The position numbers were made by a program, and so were the translations under genes. This document shows positions 26,050 to 34,782 of a DNA stretch of 64,000 bases, in pieces; within the stretch, counting starts at the first letter, position 1; every line of letters begins with the position of its first letter. Origin of the DNA: Mucilaginibacter rubeus (lineage in GTDB: Bacteria > Bacteroidota > Bacteroidia > Sphingobacteriales > Sphingobacteriaceae); contig NZ_CP043450.1 of NCBI RefSeq assembly GCF_003286415.2, positions 1,984,001 to 2,048,000 of the forward strand. The letters run 5' to 3'. The notes below the pieces were generated by a model. It was not told the DNA's origin, did not search any database, and saw nothing but the letters and a program-made list of their open reading frames with translations.

Positions 26050-28521
26050 ATGAAAAACTATATCAAAAAGCTCCTCTTTTTAGGGTTGCTGGCATTAACT
26101 GCGCATTCTTCTTTCGGACAGACGGGAAGGGGCTGGCCATTTAACCTTTTTTCTAAAAAGGATACTGTAAAGAAAGATACGGTAGCCAAGGTAGTGCCAA
26201 GACAAGCGTTGAAGAGTTATGCATCGGTTATTACCAAAGCATTCAAAACACAGAACGGACTCTTTTCAGTTCATAGTTCAAAGGATATCATCTATTTTGA
26301 AATACCTGATTCGCTTCTTAAACGCGACATTATGGTCATTAACAGATTAACTAAGGCACCCGCCGGGCTCGGTATGTATCCCGGTGAGGAACTGGATGAA
26401 AACACAATTCGCTTCGAAAAGACCCAGGACTCAAGTATCAGGATTCTATATCACCTGATAATAAATGAGGTAGATTCTGCCGACGTGATTTCACGGGCTG
26501 TACGGGATGCCAGCGTAGACCCCGTTGCAATAAGTTTCCCTATTGTGTGTTACGGCAAGGATTCTAAGAGCTATGTAATTGATGCCTCTAAATTTCTGAA
26601 AGACAGGAGTATGGTTAATAACATAGACCAGAGTACTCAGATTGCAAAAGGAGTTAACACCTTTTCAATGAAGGACTATCGTGTTGAATCAATTCATGTG
26701 TATCCGGAAAATGTTGAAATCAGTATCAGTAAAAACATGGATTCGAAACTGGTTCCAGCTACCACTCCGCAACTTACTGTAGAATCGCATACTTCGTTCA
26801 TTGTTTTGCCGCAAGTGCCAATGCGCCGCAGGCTTGCCGACCAACGCGTTGGGTATTTTGTGGATAAGCATTTCGCATTTAACGATCAGCAGCAGCGTTC
26901 GGAAATTAAGAACTTCATTGTACGCTGGCGTTTGGAGCCTAAGCCCGAAGATGTTGAAAGATGGAAGAAGGGCGAGCTTGTTGAACCCAGTAAACCAATT
27001 GTGATCTACGTGGATCCGGCTACCCCCAAACAATGGCGCCCATATTTAGTGGCCGGGATCAATGATTGGCAGAAAGCTTTTGAACAGGCAGGCTTCAAAA
27101 ATGCCATTATCGGTAAGGAATGGCCTGAGAACGACACGACTATGCATATGGACGATGCTCGGTATTCTATGATCAATTACTTCCCATCGGATGTAGCCAA
27201 TGCCTACGGCCCCAATATCCACGATCCAAGAAGCGGAGAAATCATCCAGACTCATATCGGTTGGTACCATAACGTAATGAGCCTTTTGCATGATTGGTAC
27301 ATGGTGCAGGCTTCGGCAGTAGATCCGGCAGCCAGAAAACCAAAGTTTGATGAAAAGCTGATGGGTGAGCTTGTCCGATTCGTATCGAGCCATGAAGTAG
27401 GGCATACACTTGGCCTCAGACATAATTTTGGTAGCAGTAGTCTTACCCCGGTAGACAGTTTGCGCAGCAACAGCTATCTTACTAAATACGGGCATACAGC
27501 AAGCATCATGGACTATGCCAGGTTTAATTATGTGGCGCAACCCGAAGATCATATCGAGCAGAAAAATCTTTTCCCACGTATTGGCGACTATGACCGATGG
27601 GCGATAGAGTGGGGCTATAAGTATAGCGGCGCAAATACCGAAGATGAGGATAAGAAGATCATGAACGGCTGGATCATGAATAAATCGGGCTCCGGAAAAC
27701 GCACCTGGTATGGTGATGGCGAAACCCGTAAATGGGACCCTCGCTCACAAACTGAAGATCTTGGTGATAATGCCATGAAGGCAAGCGCCTACGGTATCAG
27801 AAACCTGCAGCGTATTGTTCCCAACCTGGTAAACTGGACAAAAGGTGAAGGTGGGGTTAATAACAATCTTCTTACCATGTACAAAGCGGTTCAGTCACAA
27901 TATTTCAACTACATGGGGCATGTGCTAAAAAATGTTGCCGGCCTTTACTATAATCCAAAAAGTGAGGAAGAAAAGGGGCTTGTTTACGTTCCGGTAAGCA
28001 GAAACCGCCAAATAGAGGCCCTGGCATTCTTTAATCAATATTTGTTTAAAACCCCCGAATGGCTTTTAGATAAATCAGTAATGGCGAGGATTGAGGCTCC
28101 GGCAGATCCCGATTTTATTTCGGATACGCAGATCAGGGTATTGAATACATTGCTGGATTTCGGAACATTAGGCCGTATGCAGGCCCTGGTAAATAAATTT
28201 GGTACAAAAGCGGTTCCGGTAGATGACTTTGTGGCCGTTATACATAAAGGTATATGGAAAGAAATTGAAACTGATAAAGCAATAAAAGTAGATAAGTACA
28301 GGAGAAATCTTCAAAAAGCGTATCTGGGGAATCTCATTGCTATGCTGACTTCAAAAGAATCGGAATCTGCTGAAAATGACGCGTTTTCAATCGTTAAAGC
28401 CGACCTGTACAAGCTTCAGACAGAGCTTAAGCGTGCTATCCCAAGATCCACAGATAAGTTGACCACCTATCACTTGCAGGATTTGGAAAGGCGCATCGAA
28501 TCAATGCTGAGACTAAGCTAA
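26050..28521 (+). CDS. Large zinc-dependent metalloprotease (DUF5117/DUF4953-type)
   Basis: An 823-residue exported protease. Signal peptide cleavage is near SSFGQ (residue 24), followed by a Lys/Asp-rich stretch (KKDTVKKDTVAK) and long beta-rich N-terminal domains (DUF5118/DUF5117-like). The active site is HEVGHTLGLRH, with zinc ligands His448, His452 and His458 and catalytic Glu449. A Met-turn follows in ASIMDYARF, so it is metzincin-like. The C-terminal part is helical. With SusCD, lipoproteins and a TonB receptor next to it, its likely task is to cut extracellular or periplasmic proteins into peptides for import. It ends with a GC-rich hairpin. Confidence 0.92.
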   Translation: MKNYIKKLLFLGLLALTAHSSFGQTGRGWPFNLFSKKDTVKKDTVAKVVPRQALKSYASVITKAFKTQNGLFSVHSSKDIIYFEIPDSLLKRDIMVINRLTKAPAGLGMYPGEELDENTIRFEKTQDSSIRILYHLIINEVDSADVISRAVRDASVDPVAISFPIVCYGKDSKSYVIDASKFLKDRSMVNNIDQSTQIAKGVNTFSMKDYRVESIHVYPENVEISISKNMDSKLVPATTPQLTVESHTSFIVLPQVPMRRRLADQRVGYFVDKHFAFNDQQQRSEIKNFIVRWRLEPKPEDVERWKKGELVEPSKPIVIYVDPATPKQWRPYLVAGINDWQKAFEQAGFKNAIIGKEWPENDTTMHMDDARYSMINYFPSDVANAYGPNIHDPRSGEIIQTHIGWYHNVMSLLHDWYMVQASAVDPAARKPKFDEKLMGELVRFVSSHEVGHTLGLRHNFGSSSLTPVDSLRSNSYLTKYGHTASIMDYARFNYVAQPEDHIEQKNLFPRIGDYDRWAIEWGYKYSGANTEDEDKKIMNGWIMNKSGSGKRTWYGDGETRKWDPRSQTEDLGDNAMKASAYGIRNLQRIVPNLVNWTKGEGGVNNNLLTMYKAVQSQYFNYMGHVLKNVAGLYYNPKSEEEKGLVYVPVSRNRQIEALAFFNQYLFKTPEWLLDKSVMARIEAPADPDFISDTQIRVLNTLLDFGTLGRMQALVNKFGTKAVPVDDFVAVIHKGIWKEIETDKAIKVDKYRRNLQKAYLGNLIAMLTSKESESAENDAFSIVKADLYKLQTELKRAIPRSTDKLTTYHLQDLERRIESMLRLS

Positions 28522-28551
28522 GCACCATAAAAGTTTCTGGATAATCAAAAT

Positions 28552-28576
28552 AACCCGGCCGATAGGCGGCCGGGTT
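28552..28576 (+). terminator. Perfect hairpin after the metalloprotease gene
   Basis: AACCCGGCCG (28552-28561) pairs perfectly with CGGCCGGGTT (28567-28576) over a 5-base loop. No T-run follows, so it may attenuate rather than fully stop transcription into the next receptor gene. Confidence 0.55.
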
Positions 28577-28607
28577 AAATAATACTGTCCGGAGTTTGAA
28601 TATTATA

Positions 28608-30770
28608 GTGAAGAATTACAAATGTTTGTTATGGGCAGTCATGTTATTTCCGCTGTCGGCAAATTCTCAGGAAAAGCTTAAAACTATATATGGAAAAGTA
28701 TCCGATTTGGAATTTAAAGCACTTTCTGGTGCTACCATAAAATTAAAAGGGAAGCAGATAGGGGCCTTTACGGATAGTCTTGGTTATTTTAAAGTAAACA
28801 CTCGCTTTAGCGGAAAACACTGGTTGTTTTGCTCATCTGTAGGTTTCAGAACAGATAGCGTTTTAGTCGATATCGGAAAGGATAGTACCCGGGCAGATTT
28901 CCAGTTAAAAACCACAAATAATGATTTAAACGCTGTAAACATAGTGCTTAAACGAAAGATTGGTGAAGTACCGAGAACCTACACGCTCAATGAATATGAT
29001 ATTGTTACAACGGCCGGTGCAGTTGGTGATGTTTCGGCTGCATTACAGACATTTCCGGGCGCGTCGCCTGCCGGGAATGAAACGGGACTTTTTATTCACG
29101 GAGGCACCTCGCAGGAAACCCAGGCTTTTTTTGATGGCATGCTGGTGAAAAATGCGTTTGGAAGCAGGTTGCCAGATGTGGCTAACAGAAGCCGTTTTTC
29201 GGCGTTTTTGTTTGAACGCACAACTTTTACCGGCAGCGAAGGATACGGTGCCGAGTACGGCGAAGCGCTTTCGTCTGCTTTTATAATGGATACCAAGGGA
29301 ATTCCCGGGGCGTCGTCAACCGAGTTTTCGCTCCTTAGCCTTGGGGCTGGAGCTGCCCATACAGAACGTTTCAAAAACAGTTCATTAATGGTTGGCGGCA
29401 ATTATTATAATTTTGGATTAAATAATAGTGTAATACCTCAAAATACATTATGGCGCGAAGATCCCCGGCAATACCAAACATCAACTCATTATAAATTAAG
29501 AACTAAAACAGGAGGCATGGTTAAGGTATACGCCGATTACAGTGATACCCGGCTGGCTTTTGATATCAGAAACCCTAATAAAGATAGTTTTGATCTGTTA
29601 GGAAACACCAATAGAAACTTTTATCTGAATGCTACATACAGGGAATACCTTGGGGCAGATTGGAAGCTTTTTGCCGGGGCGGCCTATAACCGCACCCTGG
29701 AGAGTGGAAAAGTAAACGCTGACCCTTATAATCAAAACGATAATGCCTGGCATGAAAAAATTACCTTGTCGAGGAGTTTTGCTAATAACAGTTTAATCAC
29801 TTTAGGGGGAGAGCTGTTTCAAAATTCAAGGGCTGAGGGTTATGCCGGGATGTATCGAAGTTATAGTGATGTGCTTTCTGCATTGTTTGTTTCTGCCGAC
29901 GTTTTTGTTAGCAAGGTTTTATCAGTACGATCTGGAATACGTGGAGAGTATTCTGCCTATTTAAACAAGTATAACCTTTCGCCGCGGTTAGATCTTATCT
30001 TTTTTGCAGGCAGAAAAAGCAGCTTTACATTAAATTACGCTTCATATTATCAAAAACCGGATGATAGTTTTTTGGCCCAGACAGCTAAGCTTAAATATGA
30101 GGAATCGATCAATTATGCGCTCTTGTATGAACTGAAAATCCCGCACAGAAATCTTAAGGCAGAAGTTTTTTATAAGGATTATAGAGATCTGACAAAGATC
30201 ACAACTCCGGTGTTTTCAGGATTTCAGGCGTATGGTCCCCCTGTAGTTATTTATGATTTTAATAATCAGGGAAGCGGATATTCGCGCGGCTTTGATTTGT
30301 TATGGCGGGATCAAAGTTTTGCCGTTGGCGAATACTATGTTTCTTACTCTTACCTTGACACCAAGCGCAACTATATCGATTACCCTGTTGCCGGCAGGCC
30401 TCCATTCGCGCCCGAGCATGTGCTTAATATAGTGGGACGAAAATACATAACAGGGTCTAATATCCAGGTAAGCGGGACGTATACCTTCAGCAGTGGAAGA
30501 ACCTATTTTAATCCGCTGAATCCCGTGTTTCTGTCAGATAAGACCAGGCATTTCAATAATCTAAGCCTTGGCCTGAGCTATATACCCCCAATGAAAAGGA
30601 ATTTTGCCGTGTTTAACATCACTTTTGCCAATGTACCTGGTTTTAATCAGGTATATGGCTACCGGTACAGCTATGACGGAAGCAGAAGCGAGGCGATACT
30701 ACCACCAAGTAAAAGGGGCGTTCTGATCAGTTTCTTACTCAATATCGGAGATGGGCAGTTTAACCATTAA
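28608..30770 (+). CDS. TonB-dependent receptor with N-terminal CarboxypepD-regulatory-like domain
   Basis: About 720 residues. I choose the GTG at 28608, which gives a normal signal peptide (KNYKCLLWAVMLFPLSANSQ); a TTG at 28596 is in frame and would add four residues. After the signal comes a carboxypeptidase-like domain (ISGATIKLKGKQIGAF type, residues about 27-100), then a plug domain (ETGLFIHGGTSQETQAFFDG) and a barrel ending GVLISFLLNIGD. It is shorter than SusC and lacks a SusD partner, so it resembles siderophore/peptide receptors. It follows the protease gene by 86 bases and is ended by a strong terminator; it probably imports a second product or cofactor (for example metal). Confidence 0.88.
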   Translation: MKNYKCLLWAVMLFPLSANSQEKLKTIYGKVSDLEFKALSGATIKLKGKQIGAFTDSLGYFKVNTRFSGKHWLFCSSVGFRTDSVLVDIGKDSTRADFQLKTTNNDLNAVNIVLKRKIGEVPRTYTLNEYDIVTTAGAVGDVSAALQTFPGASPAGNETGLFIHGGTSQETQAFFDGMLVKNAFGSRLPDVANRSRFSAFLFERTTFTGSEGYGAEYGEALSSAFIMDTKGIPGASSTEFSLLSLGAGAAHTERFKNSSLMVGGNYYNFGLNNSVIPQNTLWREDPRQYQTSTHYKLRTKTGGMVKVYADYSDTRLAFDIRNPNKDSFDLLGNTNRNFYLNATYREYLGADWKLFAGAAYNRTLESGKVNADPYNQNDNAWHEKITLSRSFANNSLITLGGELFQNSRAEGYAGMYRSYSDVLSALFVSADVFVSKVLSVRSGIRGEYSAYLNKYNLSPRLDLIFFAGRKSSFTLNYASYYQKPDDSFLAQTAKLKYEESINYALLYELKIPHRNLKAEVFYKDYRDLTKITTPVFSGFQAYGPPVVIYDFNNQGSGYSRGFDLLWRDQSFAVGEYYVSYSYLDTKRNYIDYPVAGRPPFAPEHVLNIVGRKYITGSNIQVSGTYTFSSGRTYFNPLNPVFLSDKTRHFNNLSLGLSYIPPMKRNFAVFNITFANVPGFNQVYGYRYSYDGSRSEAILPPSKRGVLISFLLNIGDGQFNH

Positions 30771-30882
30771 GGAAATATATCGAGGCGCTTCTAATTAAAT
30801 ATATCATAAAAATAAAATCAGTTTTAGTTAACCAAACCTTTCCAAATTTTCAAGTATTGAATTAGTTAGTTGATTATGTTGT

Positions 30883-30916
30883 GCGCAGACGGCGAATGCC
30901 GCTGCGCTCTTTTTTT
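30883..30916 (+). terminator. Intrinsic terminator after the TonB receptor
   Basis: GCGCAG and CGGC on the left (30883-30893, one unpaired A) pair with GCCG and CTGCGC on the right (30898-30907), with loop GAAT and a following T-run (30908-30916). Confidence 0.88.
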
Positions 30917-30939
30917 GAATATTCGAAATGCGGTTTTGG

Positions 30940-30947
30940 TACTTTTG
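30940..30947 (+). promoter_or_regulatory. Bacteroidota -7 promoter element
   Basis: TACTTTTG matches TAnnTTTG exactly; TTTG at 30914-30917 could serve as the -33 element, 22 bases upstream (slightly long). It points into a region with no protein gene before the next plus-strand hairpin with T-run. Confidence 0.5.
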
Positions 30948-30952
30948 CATAA

Positions 30953-31205
30953 TCAAATTATACCCTCTTAATTCTTTTCCAACACGCTATGTTAAGCATC
31001 GATTGCAAACTGGACGTGCATGGGGCGCTGGAGTCTTGAAATGGCGCCCGTCGCTCCGGCCGTGTTTAGTCCAGATGTCGTCGTACTACCAATCCGGATG
31101 GGTCTTGGTAATCGATTTCTTGTGAGGATTATAGACAGGGCTCCCCAATCTATAGTAATACCATAGCTATGGAGCGATAATACTGCTGTATTACCATGGC
31201 TTTTT
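30953..31205 (+). ncRNA. Candidate structured small RNA
   Basis: About 250 bases between an exact TAnnTTTG promoter element and a terminator hairpin, without coding content. Several stems can be drawn: ATCGATT (near 30998) with AATCGAT (near 31112) as an outer closing stem; CTGGAC with GTCCAG (about 31011 and 31070); GGGCGC with GCGCCC inside it; and TATAGA with TCTATA (about 31130-31155). The central part is much richer in GC than its flanks. It does not show the hallmark sequences of RNase P RNA, SRP RNA or tmRNA. 5' and 3' ends are estimates. Confidence 0.4.
31165..31205 (+). terminator. Terminator hairpin of the candidate small RNA
   Basis: AGCTATGG (31165-31172) pairs with CCATGGCT (31194-31201, one wobble) and TAATAC (31178-31183) with GTATTA (31188-31193), followed by a T-run to 31205. 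The T-run is on the plus strand, so it does not serve the minus-strand gene at 31282. Confidence 0.65.
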
Positions 31206-31281
31206 CGGAATCCTGGCTAAATCAAAACAGGCTTGATCAAATGGGAGACGGATTTAATTTTTCAAAACCGGAAGATTCCTG

Positions 31282-32172
31282 TTAAGAGCTGATCTCTAAC
31301 TTATATCCTTTCCCGCGCACAACAATAATATTGATATCAGGATCAGGTTCCAATTTTTTTCTGAGTTTCGATATAAACATATCCAGGCTGCGCCCTACAA
31401 TAACACCTTCATCTTCCCAGATCTCTTTTTGCAGCCTGCTTCTCTCTATAGTTTTATTAGGAGATAACGCTAAAATGTTCAGTATCCGCGTTTCAGTTCC
31501 GGTAAGGTCTATGGCCATTTTATTTACGATCAACTGCCGTGTCTGAGCATCAAATAAAACTGAGCCTAAAGTTAATATGCCGGTATTTTCGCCTTTAGGG
31601 GCCTCTTTTCGAGGTTTAACAGATCTCAAAAAAATAAAACCGATAAATGCTAAAAGTGGCAAGCTGGCTAAAAGGTATCCTTTTTTTGCAATAACGGTGT
31701 CTGTAGGTTTAAATTTAATATCAATCACGTAGCGGGCTGCGGGTTGTTTTCTCCCTTTACATGCTACAATATCATCTTTTTTATTCCCTGATATAGCAAA
31801 CCCATAGGCAACGCCGGCGTTGTCACAGGTCAGGACATTAACAATATAATCCTGTGTAAGCGGGTCTTTGGCTAATAAACGCGTCGTAGTGCTTACCAGG
31901 GAGTCTGATTGAAAGGTAAGATTATGCTCAAACCTGATCTGGTATTCGTTTTCTGCAATTTTTTGTACGGGGAGTACCCTTGATGCGCTGTCGCCCGATT
32001 GTAAAAGCAGTTCATCGCCTATTTTACGGAGCAAAACTTCCCTTCTGGCGGTATCAAAGCCGTTGTCGCCGGTTAAACTGAACGCCATACAGATCACAGA
32101 AGCAAACAGAAATATCAATGATCCCCACAGGTACTTGCGTGACCTGAAGAGCAGATTTAGGCTATAACGCAT
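31282..32172 (-). CDS. Membrane-tethered winged-helix transcription regulator
   Basis: A 296-residue protein in the reverse of the usual sensor layout. An N-terminal TM (about residues 15-34, YLWGSLIFLFASVICMAFSL) is followed by an extracytoplasmic domain of about 130 residues, a second TM (about 165-183, LLASLPLLAFIGFIFL), and a C-terminal OmpR-type winged helix (about 200-295: LTGTETRILNILALSPNKTI, then RSLDMFISKLRKKL and VRGKGYKLEI). It lacks a receiver domain and needs no kinase, as in the CadC/ToxR-like one-component group found in this phylum. It probably senses an envelope signal and binds DNA at the membrane. Targets are unknown; it is monocistronic and convergent with the small-RNA region. 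Confidence 0.85.
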   Translation of the reverse strand: MRYSLNLLFRSRKYLWGSLIFLFASVICMAFSLTGDNGFDTARREVLLRKIGDELLLQSGDSASRVLPVQKIAENEYQIRFEHNLTFQSDSLVSTTTRLLAKDPLTQDYIVNVLTCDNAGVAYGFAISGNKKDDIVACKGRKQPAARYVIDIKFKPTDTVIAKKGYLLASLPLLAFIGFIFLRSVKPRKEAPKGENTGILTLGSVLFDAQTRQLIVNKMAIDLTGTETRILNILALSPNKTIERSRLQKEIWEDEGVIVGRSLDMFISKLRKKLEPDPDINIIVVRGKGYKLEISS

Positions 32173-32279
32173 CGTATTGAGATTTTATTTACAAAGTTTA
32201 CAATTTTAATTTACAATAATGATTGCTTAGGCTTAAAAACACCAAAGCAATTTTGCCGAACCAATTTTAATAAGATATG

Positions 32280-32500
32280 AACAATAAAAGAAACGTTTTT
32301 ACGGCCTGCGTATCGTACTGGCAGGAGTAATTTATTTACCTGTACAGGCTTGGCAAAAAAAAATGATGCTCAAGGCGTTATTGAAAGATAGGTTTATCAA
32401 CTACCGATATTGTAATTCTTTCGCAGGGCTAATTTTCGGTTAATGTACAGGATATCTTTGGTGTCAGGGAATAGGAATCTAAAACAGAACTTTCTAATTT
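32280..32500 (+). pseudogene. Possible remnant of an outer-membrane receptor gene
   Basis: From 32277 an ATG opens MNNKRNVFT, then after a frame change GLRIVLAGVIYLPVQAWQKK, which looks like an N-terminal signal peptide. About 100 bases further a different frame reads TTDIVILSQG, stop, FSVNVQDIFGVRE, reminiscent of the last strands of TonB receptors (xxxSVxDIFNxR). Frames are broken by stops. Assignment is tentative; I see nothing else in 32173-32615. Confidence 0.35.
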
Positions 32501-32615
32501 AGCATGCGACCTAAGCCCGGGTACTGTATGATAAATTAGCATGAAAAAATAATGGGGCAGTTCAAAATTTTATAACCAGGTGTCAGAGAATATAGAAGAC
32601 TAAATTTAAAACCTT

Positions 32616-34109
32616 ATGAAATTTCTTTCCTTCATTCGTCAGATCGTAACGGCATCTTTCCTACTGTTTGCCATAACTGCAAACGCGCAAAAAAAGCCTA
32701 ACATCATTTACATTTATGCTGATGATCTGGGTTACGGGGAATTAGGCACTTATGGTCAGCAAAAGATAAAAACCCCCGTTTTGGATAAAATGGCGAAAGA
32801 GGGGATAAAGTTTACACAACATTATACCAGCACGCCGGTTTGCGCGCCGGCGCGCTGCATGTTACTCACCGGCAGGCATGGTGGTCATTCCTATATCCGC
32901 GGTAATTATGAGTTTGGAGGTTTTGCCGACTCGACAGAAGGAGGGCAGATGCCCTTGCCCGAAGGTACATTTACCATTGGCCATATGTTAAAACAGGCTG
33001 GCTATACTACTGGGGCCATAGGCAAATGGGGGCTGGGAATGAGTACTAATACGGGCGATCCCAATAAGCAGGGCTTTGATTATTTTTACGGCTATCTTGA
33101 CCAAAAGCAGGCTCACAATTACTACCCAACCCATTTATGGGAGAACGGAAAGTGGGACACACTGCACAACTCCAGTATTTTTGTACATCGGAAACTCAGG
33201 GACGATGAAACGGATAAGACAGCTTACGACTATTTTATAGGGAAAGATTACTCTATAGACCGCCTCTCGGCTAAAGCACTTGATTTTATCGGCAAGAACA
33301 GGAACAAACAATTTTTCTTGTATTTGCCCTTTACCATTCCGCATTTATCATTGCAGGTACCGTCTGAGGCACTGAAGCCTTATTTAGGAAAATTTGATGA
33401 TAAACCTTACCGCGGCGAGAAGGGGTATGCGGCTACCTTATATCCGAGAGCAACCTACGCGGCCATGATCACTTATATGGATGCGCAGATCGGGAAGATC
33501 TTCGCATTATTGAAGGAGCTGAAACTTGATGAAAATACAATCGTGATGTTTTCGAGCGATAACGGTGCAACCTTTGATGTTGGGGGTGTAGATACCCATT
33601 ATTTTAACAGTGTTGGGGATTTGCGTGGCCGGAAGCAGGACCTTTACGAAGGCGGTATCCGCGAACCTTTTATAGCGCGATGGCCGGGAAAGATCCCCGC
33701 CGGTAAGGTGAGTGACCTTGTTTCGGTTCAGTTTGATATGATGGCAACATTTGCCGAAATAGCTGGTATAAAAGCTCCGAAAAACGATGGCTTATCTATA
33801 TTGCCAACGTTACTAAATAAGCCGGGGCAAAAACAGCACCCATATTTATATTTTGAATTTCCTGAAAAAGGCGGACAACTGGCTATCAGGTATGGACACT
33901 GGAAGGGCGTAAAATCAAATATGAAAAAGGACACTGCTGCCCGCTGGGAACTTTATGACCTTAACAAGGATCCGTCTGAAGAAAATGATATAGCCTCGGT
34001 GCATGCCGATCTGACTGCCTATTTTGATCAGATCGTTAAAAAAGAACATCGCCAGGCACACATTCACGAATGGGAATTTATTGATCCGAAATTTAAATCC
34101 GGCGATTGA
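32616..34109 (+). CDS. Exported sulfatase (formylglycine-dependent)
   Basis: A 497-residue arylsulfatase-type enzyme. The signal peptide ends near ITANAQ. Metal ligands appear in IIYIYADDLGYG (Asp-Asp), the active-site motif is PVCAPARCMLLTG, in which Cys76 of the C-x-P-x-R signature should be oxidised to formylglycine, followed by GKWGLG and MFSSDNGATFD. It would remove sulfate from glycans or small sulfate esters in the periplasm. The needed maturation enzyme is not in the window. It stands alone between a decayed gene and the convergent Nudix gene, so it is not clearly part of a utilisation locus. Confidence 0.95.
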   Translation: MKFLSFIRQIVTASFLLFAITANAQKKPNIIYIYADDLGYGELGTYGQQKIKTPVLDKMAKEGIKFTQHYTSTPVCAPARCMLLTGRHGGHSYIRGNYEFGGFADSTEGGQMPLPEGTFTIGHMLKQAGYTTGAIGKWGLGMSTNTGDPNKQGFDYFYGYLDQKQAHNYYPTHLWENGKWDTLHNSSIFVHRKLRDDETDKTAYDYFIGKDYSIDRLSAKALDFIGKNRNKQFFLYLPFTIPHLSLQVPSEALKPYLGKFDDKPYRGEKGYAATLYPRATYAAMITYMDAQIGKIFALLKELKLDENTIVMFSSDNGATFDVGGVDTHYFNSVGDLRGRKQDLYEGGIREPFIARWPGKIPAGKVSDLVSVQFDMMATFAEIAGIKAPKNDGLSILPTLLNKPGQKQHPYLYFEFPEKGGQLAIRYGHWKGVKSNMKKDTAARWELYDLNKDPSEENDIASVHADLTAYFDQIVKKEHRQAHIHEWEFIDPKFKSGD

Positions 34110-34147
34110 CAGAAGCGCTTAAACTACGATAGGTAGCCGACCGTATG

Positions 34148-34726
34148 TTACAAAAAGACTGCCGGATACTTCCGGGCTGCAATCAAAATCAAATTCATCG
34201 AATCGGTCACCCAAATTTTCCCGTTATCTACCATTTTTAAGGCCTCCGAAGCCGGGACTATAAACAACTCAATTTGTTCTGTTGCGTCCGGTTTCGGAAT
34301 AGAATTGAATTTAGCATCAAATAAAATATAGCCGTAGGTTACCTGGTGTAGTTTTGTTGGATTGATGGCCATTGTTGTTAATGGCACAAGCTCCTGTTCA
34401 TTTGCTCTTATACCACATTCTTCTTCAAGTTCGGCAATGGCCGATTGCGTTAACGTTTTATTGGCTTGCTGCATGCCTCCCGGAACTTCAATCAGAATTT
34501 CACCCAGCCCGTGCTTATATTGCCTTACCAAAACAATTTCGTTGTTGGGCGTAATTGGCAATACCTGCACTACGTTGCCTAATGGCGAAAAGTAATAATC
34601 GTCAATTATTAACTCATTCGGAAGTTTGGCCTTTTGTTTTCTGAGGGGGAACCAATGGCTCGGAGATACGTCGGTATCCTCCAACACTATCCAGGGTTTG
34701 ATGAAGTTTGACATAAGAGGTGTCAA
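34148..34726 (-). CDS. Nudix hydrolase with altered Nudix box
   Basis: A 192-residue cytoplasmic protein with the Nudix fold, resembling ADP-ribose pyrophosphatases (VVQVLPITPNNEIVLVRQYK, EVPGGMQQ). The Nudix box reads GMQQANKTLTQSAIAELEEE then CGI: the metal-binding EExG end is intact, but the first Glu of Gx5Ex7REUxEExGU is Lys and the Arg is Ala. Activity may be retained because the main metal-binding Glu residues remain, but the specificity or reaction could differ. It is transcribed divergently from apbE, 56 bases away. Confidence 0.88.
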   Translation of the reverse strand: MTPLMSNFIKPWIVLEDTDVSPSHWFPLRKQKAKLPNELIIDDYYFSPLGNVVQVLPITPNNEIVLVRQYKHGLGEILIEVPGGMQQANKTLTQSAIAELEEECGIRANEQELVPLTTMAINPTKLHQVTYGYILFDAKFNSIPKPDATEQIELFIVPASEALKMVDNGKIWVTDSMNLILIAARKYPAVFL

Positions 34727-34782
34727 AGTTATAAAACCGGCTCAGATAAATCGACAGAAAGCTTACATTTGGTTATCTGACT

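Noticed and set aside
30928..31125. A 65-codon open frame inside the small-RNA region
   Set aside because: Composition and start context are unlike genes here; the frame overlaps the stems and lacks any recognisable protein pattern.
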